This document shows positions 61,348 through 64,000 of a stretch of 64,000 nt of DNA, one piece after another; the stretch's first letter is position 1; each line of letters begins with the position of its first letter. The position numbers and the translations under genes are program-made. The notes below the pieces were generated by a model, which was given only the letters and a program-made list of their open reading frames with translations, searched no databases and was not told where the DNA came from. The DNA is taken from positions 186,001-250,000 of the forward strand of contig JAIQGF010000001.1 of assembly GCA_020072845.1 (NCBI GenBank). Reading direction: 5' to 3'. The stretch comes from Terriglobia bacterium (GTDB lineage: Bacteria; Acidobacteriota; Terriglobia; Terriglobales; Acidobacteriaceae).

Positions 61348-61852
61348 ATTCTCCCTGCTTGATCAGCTTGCGCACCTTGCGCTTGATCAGGTCGCGCTTG
61401 AGCGCCGAAATGTGCGTGATGTACAGCTTCCCGTTGAGGTGATCGGTCTCGTGCAGCAGCGCACGCGCCAGCAGGTCCTCGCCGGTTTTCTCGAACCAGT
61501 TTCCTTTCGCGTCCTGCGCGCGCACGGTCACCACGCGCGGCCGCGTCACGTTCTCGCGGAACTCCGGCAGGCTCAGGCAGCCTTCCTGCTGCGTGTGCCG
61601 CCCTTCGCTGTGGATGATCTCCGGATTGATCAGCACCAGTTTGGCGTCCTGGTCTTCCTTGAAGCTGATATCAATCACCGCGATGCGCCTCGAAATGCCG
61701 ATCTGCGGCGCCGCCAAGCCCACGCCATGCGCCGCGTACATGGACTCGAACATGTCGTCGAGCAGCTTGTGCAGCTCGTCGTCGAACTTCGTCACCTTCT
61801 CCGCCGGCTTGTCCAGCACCGGGTTGCCGAACTTCACGATGGGATAGATCAT
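61340..61852 (-). CDS. def: Peptide deformylase
   Basis: 170 residues with all three PDF motifs: GVGLAAPQIG, EGCLSLPE and HETDHLNGKLY, which hold the metal-binding Cys and His pair and the catalytic Glu. (In this copy the second His-Glu motif is LLHETDHL.) The enzyme removes formyl groups from new N-termini. It is directly upstream of fmt on the minus strand, as in many genomes. Confidence 0.97.
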   Translation of the reverse strand: MIYPIVKFGNPVLDKPAEKVTKFDDELHKLLDDMFESMYAAHGVGLAAPQIGISRRIAVIDISFKEDQDAKLVLINPEIIHSEGRHTQQEGCLSLPEFRENVTRPRVVTVRAQDAKGNWFEKTGEDLLARALLHETDHLNGKLYITHISALKRDLIKRKVRKLIKQGEWK

Positions 61853-61859
61853 GCGTGCT

Positions 61860-61952
61860 GATTTGTAATTTGCAATTTGTAATTTGCAATTTTCGCTCGT
61901 GCGATATCGAGCGTAAGCAATTGCAAATTACAAATTACAAATTACAAATCCT
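61860..61952. repeat. ATTTGTAATTTGCA-word inverted repeat
   Basis: GATTTGTAATTTGCAATTTG faces ATTGCAAATTACAAATTACA. It fills the aroC-def gap and can form a hairpin. Confidence 0.75.
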
Positions 61953-63126
61953 AGAACCTCCGTATTTGCTCCAGATATCCGGCATAGTTCCTCTTCGTCT
62001 CCCCAATGCTGTCCCCGCCAAATTTCTCCAGCGCGCAACGCGCCAGGGTGAGCGCGACCATCGCCTCCGCCGCCACGCCCGCCGCCGGCGCCACGCATAC
62101 ATCGGAGCGCTCGTACGCCGCCTTTACCGGCTCGCGCGTGGCGAAATCCACCGACTCCAGTGGACGCCGCAGCGTCGAGATCGGCTTCAAATACCCGCGC
62201 ACCACGATGTCCTGCCCGTTCGACACGCCGCCTTCCAGGCCGCCGGCGCGGTTCGACTTGCGGGTGAAGCCGGTGAAGGCGCCGCCCTGTTTCGCATAGC
62301 CGATTTCGTCGTGCACGCTTGATCCCATGGCGCCCGCCGCCGTGATCCCGCTACCGATCTCCACCGCCTTCACCGCCTGCAGCGACATCACCGCCTGCGC
62401 CAGCAGCCCGTCCAGACGCTCGTCCCAGTTCGCGTACGTGCCCAGTCCCGGCGGCACGTTGTGCGCCCGCACCTCGAATACGCCCCCGACGGTGTCGCGC
62501 GCCTCGATCGCCTTCTCCACCTCCGCCTTCATCCGCTGTTCGACGTCCGCGTCGGCGCAATTGAGCACAACCTCGTCGCGCCCGTACAGCCGCGCGATTT
62601 CTTCCCACGTCACCTCGCGTTCCACCGACACCGCTCCCACCGCAACCACGTGGCTCAGAACTTCGATGCCGATCTCGCGCAAAAATAATTTCGCCAACGC
62701 CCCTGCCGCCACGCGGGCCGCCGTCTCCCGCGCCGACGAGCGTTCCAGCACGTATCGCGCTTCGGGAAAGTTGTACTTCAATGCGCCCGCCAAATCCGCG
62801 TGGCCCGGCCGTGGCGACGCCACCTTTTTATGTTTCGCCGGATCGCCTTCGCCCACCGGCAGCGACTCCTGCCAGTTCTTCCAATCCTTGTTCTCCAGCA
62901 GGATCGCAATCGGCGACCCAATCGTCTTCCCTTGCCGCACGCCCGACACAATGTGCGCCGTGTCGCGCTCGATCTTCATTCGCCCGCCGCGTCCATATCC
63001 CTGCTGACGCCGCCACAATTCGCGGTCGAGAAACACTTGCTCAATTGCCACCCCGGCCGGCATTCCCGACACTACCGCCACCAGCGCTTCTCCGTGCGAT
63101 TCTCCGGCAGTGATAAAGCGGAACAT
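61951..63126 (-). CDS. aroC: Chorismate synthase
   Basis: 391 residues from the ATG at 63126 (MFRFITAGESHGEALVAVVS). GESHG, then RRQQGYGRGGRMKIERD (FMN/EPSP-binding), RPGHADLAGALKYNF and GITAAGAMGSSVHDEIG are chorismate-synthase hallmarks. It makes chorismate from EPSP with reduced FMN. The frame extends seven codons upstream. It is the first gene of the aroC-def-fmt-rsmB group, though repeats separate all members. Confidence 0.97.
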   Translation of the reverse strand: MFRFITAGESHGEALVAVVSGMPAGVAIEQVFLDRELWRRQQGYGRGGRMKIERDTAHIVSGVRQGKTIGSPIAILLENKDWKNWQESLPVGEGDPAKHKKVASPRPGHADLAGALKYNFPEARYVLERSSARETAARVAAGALAKLFLREIGIEVLSHVVAVGAVSVEREVTWEEIARLYGRDEVVLNCADADVEQRMKAEVEKAIEARDTVGGVFEVRAHNVPPGLGTYANWDERLDGLLAQAVMSLQAVKAVEIGSGITAAGAMGSSVHDEIGYAKQGGAFTGFTRKSNRAGGLEGGVSNGQDIVVRGYLKPISTLRRPLESVDFATREPVKAAYERSDVCVAPAAGVAAEAMVALTLARCALEKFGGDSIGETKRNYAGYLEQIRRF

Positions 63127-63339
63127 GGAAACAGGATTAAACCACAAGTGAGTCGCCAGACCCGAGTCCCGAGTCGGGAATTGCCTCCTGAACTCCTAAT
63201 AAGCCTCGGCTGTCACCCGTTCGCAAACCGCACACGCCCCGCTCTTCCATTGTTTTTCTTAATCGCGCCCAGCAAAATTTTGAATTTCCCTGCCTGCCAG
63301 GATTTCCCTAAGCTCGTATCTGTATAGGGAGGCGATCCC

Positions 63340-63516
63340 ATGGTTTGCCCTAATTGTCATTCCGAATACTCGAACCTGAATCCGTGCGGCTGTAGCGAAG
63401 CCGATTTTCCGCCGCTACCGCAGCGCGATTCCGGGCCCGGAAAATTCAGCAGTACGGCAGACGCGACCGACTCCGCCCTCAAGCCAACCGGCATCGGCGA
63501 TCCCTTCTGGCACTGA
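63340..63516 (+). CDS. 58-residue Cys-rich protein
   Basis: MVCPNCHSEYSNLNPCGCSE is followed by a Pro/Ser/Asp-rich tail ending TGIGDPFWH. Cys3-x2-Cys6 and Cys16-x-Cys18 suggest a small zinc site. The start is supported by AGGGAGG at 7-8 bases upstream and by codon use. I recognise no family; it lies divergently from aroC. The tail is probably disordered. Confidence 0.55.
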   Translation: MVCPNCHSEYSNLNPCGCSEADFPPLPQRDSGPGKFSSTADATDSALKPTGIGDPFWH

Positions 63517-63582
63517 AGCTATTGCGCTTCAGTCTTCGCTCCTCATTCATTGGCCTGACGGCCGCAGACTGACGGTTCCCGC

Positions 63583-63616
63583 AAATCACAAATCGCTAGA
63601 TCACTAAATCACAAAT
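63583..63616. repeat. AAATCACAAATCGC words
   Basis: AAATCACAAATCGCTAGATC and ACTAAATCACAAATC, at the 3' end of the pseudouridine synthase gene. Confidence 0.5.
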
Positions 63617-64000
63617 CATCCAGCGCCTTCTTCTCTTCCGCGCTCAACCTCCGTGCCTGCCCTTTTTTCAATTCCCCCAACTCCACCGGCCCGATCGCTA
63701 CCCGCACCAGCCTCAACACCTCCACTCCCAGTGCCTCCATGATCCTGCGAATCTGCCGGTTCCTGCCTTCGTCGAGCACCACCGTGAGCCAGCAATTGCG
63801 CCCTCCTTGGCGCAGCACCTCAACCCGCTTCACCTGCAACCACTCGCCCTCGCTCTCCACGCCCGCCATGATCTTTTGAAGCAATTCCTCTTCCGGCCTC
63901 GCGCCCACCTGCACGTGATACCTCTTGTCCAGGTGCGACTCCGGCGCCGTGATCCGCGCCGCCCACTCCGAATCGTTGGTCATCAGCAGCAGGCCCTCGC
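63609..64000 (-). CDS. rRNA pseudouridine synthase (RsuA/RluB group), 3' part
   Basis: The start lies beyond the window. The visible C-terminal part (about 130 residues) reads LLLMTNDSEWAARITAPESH, then KRYHVQVGARPEEELLQK, DEGRNRQIRRIMEALGVEVL and RVAIGPVELGELKKGQARRL. These are the strand pair and the E-G-R-N-R-Q-[IV]-R-R block of RsuA, RluB, RluE and RluF. The catalytic Asp (GR[LI]D) is outside. The precise rRNA site cannot be told. Confidence 0.93.
   Translation of the reverse strand, partial: EGLLLMTNDSEWAARITAPESHLDKRYHVQVGARPEEELLQKIMAGVESEGEWLQVKRVEVLRQGGRNCWLTVVLDEGRNRQIRRIMEALGVEVLRLVRVAIGPVELGELKKGQARRLSAEEKKALDDL

Overview
The window looks like a chromosomal segment of an Acidobacteriota bacterium, most likely class Terriglobia. 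The GC content is high, TTG and GTG starts are common, the envelope is Gram-negative (TonB receptor, kdsB), and it encodes a 4.3-kDa-scale series of acidobacterial hallmarks including a giant kelch/DUF11 protein with the typical C-terminal tail. Many gene gaps are filled with degenerate 6-8 bp words arranged as inverted arms. No rRNA, CRISPR array or complete prophage is seen. This taxonomic reading is inference from gene content; no search was run.

Layout. 1-2.5 kb: the end of an APC permease, an ISXO2-type transposase remnant, and an intact IS630 element (651-1793) that has split a proteasome-like Ntn-hydrolase gene; its lost C-terminal codons can be read on the far side of the element. 2.6-8.5 kb: PIN/TRAM membrane protein, zinc-ribbon membrane protein, the pyrR-pyrB-pyrC operon and an orphan membrane protein. 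8.5-12.3 kb: queA, then a small bacterial-microcompartment cluster: class II aldolase with a putative C-terminal encapsulation helix, one hexameric and three pentameric shell proteins. 12.4-15.4 kb: a BtuB-like TonB receptor behind a cobalamin riboswitch carrying a repeat-built hairpin, and a UGA-containing Rdx-family selenoprotein gene. 15.7-24.2 kb: FkbM methyltransferase, DUF374 acyltransferase, ABC exporter pair, PilZ protein, fabF with two tandem acpP genes, and secreted proteins.

24.4-39.5 kb: a double-length ThyX-like protein, small orphans, YdcF, recA, a DUF4160/DUF2442 pair, amidase, coaD, aminotransferase, a three-gene GDP-mannose set (manA, manC, manB), M48 protease, a Cys4 protein and kdsB. 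39.6-52.6 kb: one 12.98-kb gene for a secreted 4,300-residue protein of kelch, DUF11, beta-propeller, IPT/TIG, NIDO-like and PKD-like modules. 52.8-64 kb: tRNA-Met with a duplicated 3' end nearby, an S41-family protein lacking both catalytic residues, a receiver-like protein, PBP1A-type penicillin-binding protein, PASTA protein, and rsmB-fmt-def-aroC on the minus strand, ending in a partial pseudouridine synthase.

The three observations I would follow first are the in-frame UGA with a fitting bacterial SECIS hairpin at 15168-15434, the riboswitch with a locus-specific repeat hairpin in a peripheral stem (14819-15030), and the habit of this genome of building hairpins from words that differ at every locus, sometimes inside essential genes (queA, fmt).
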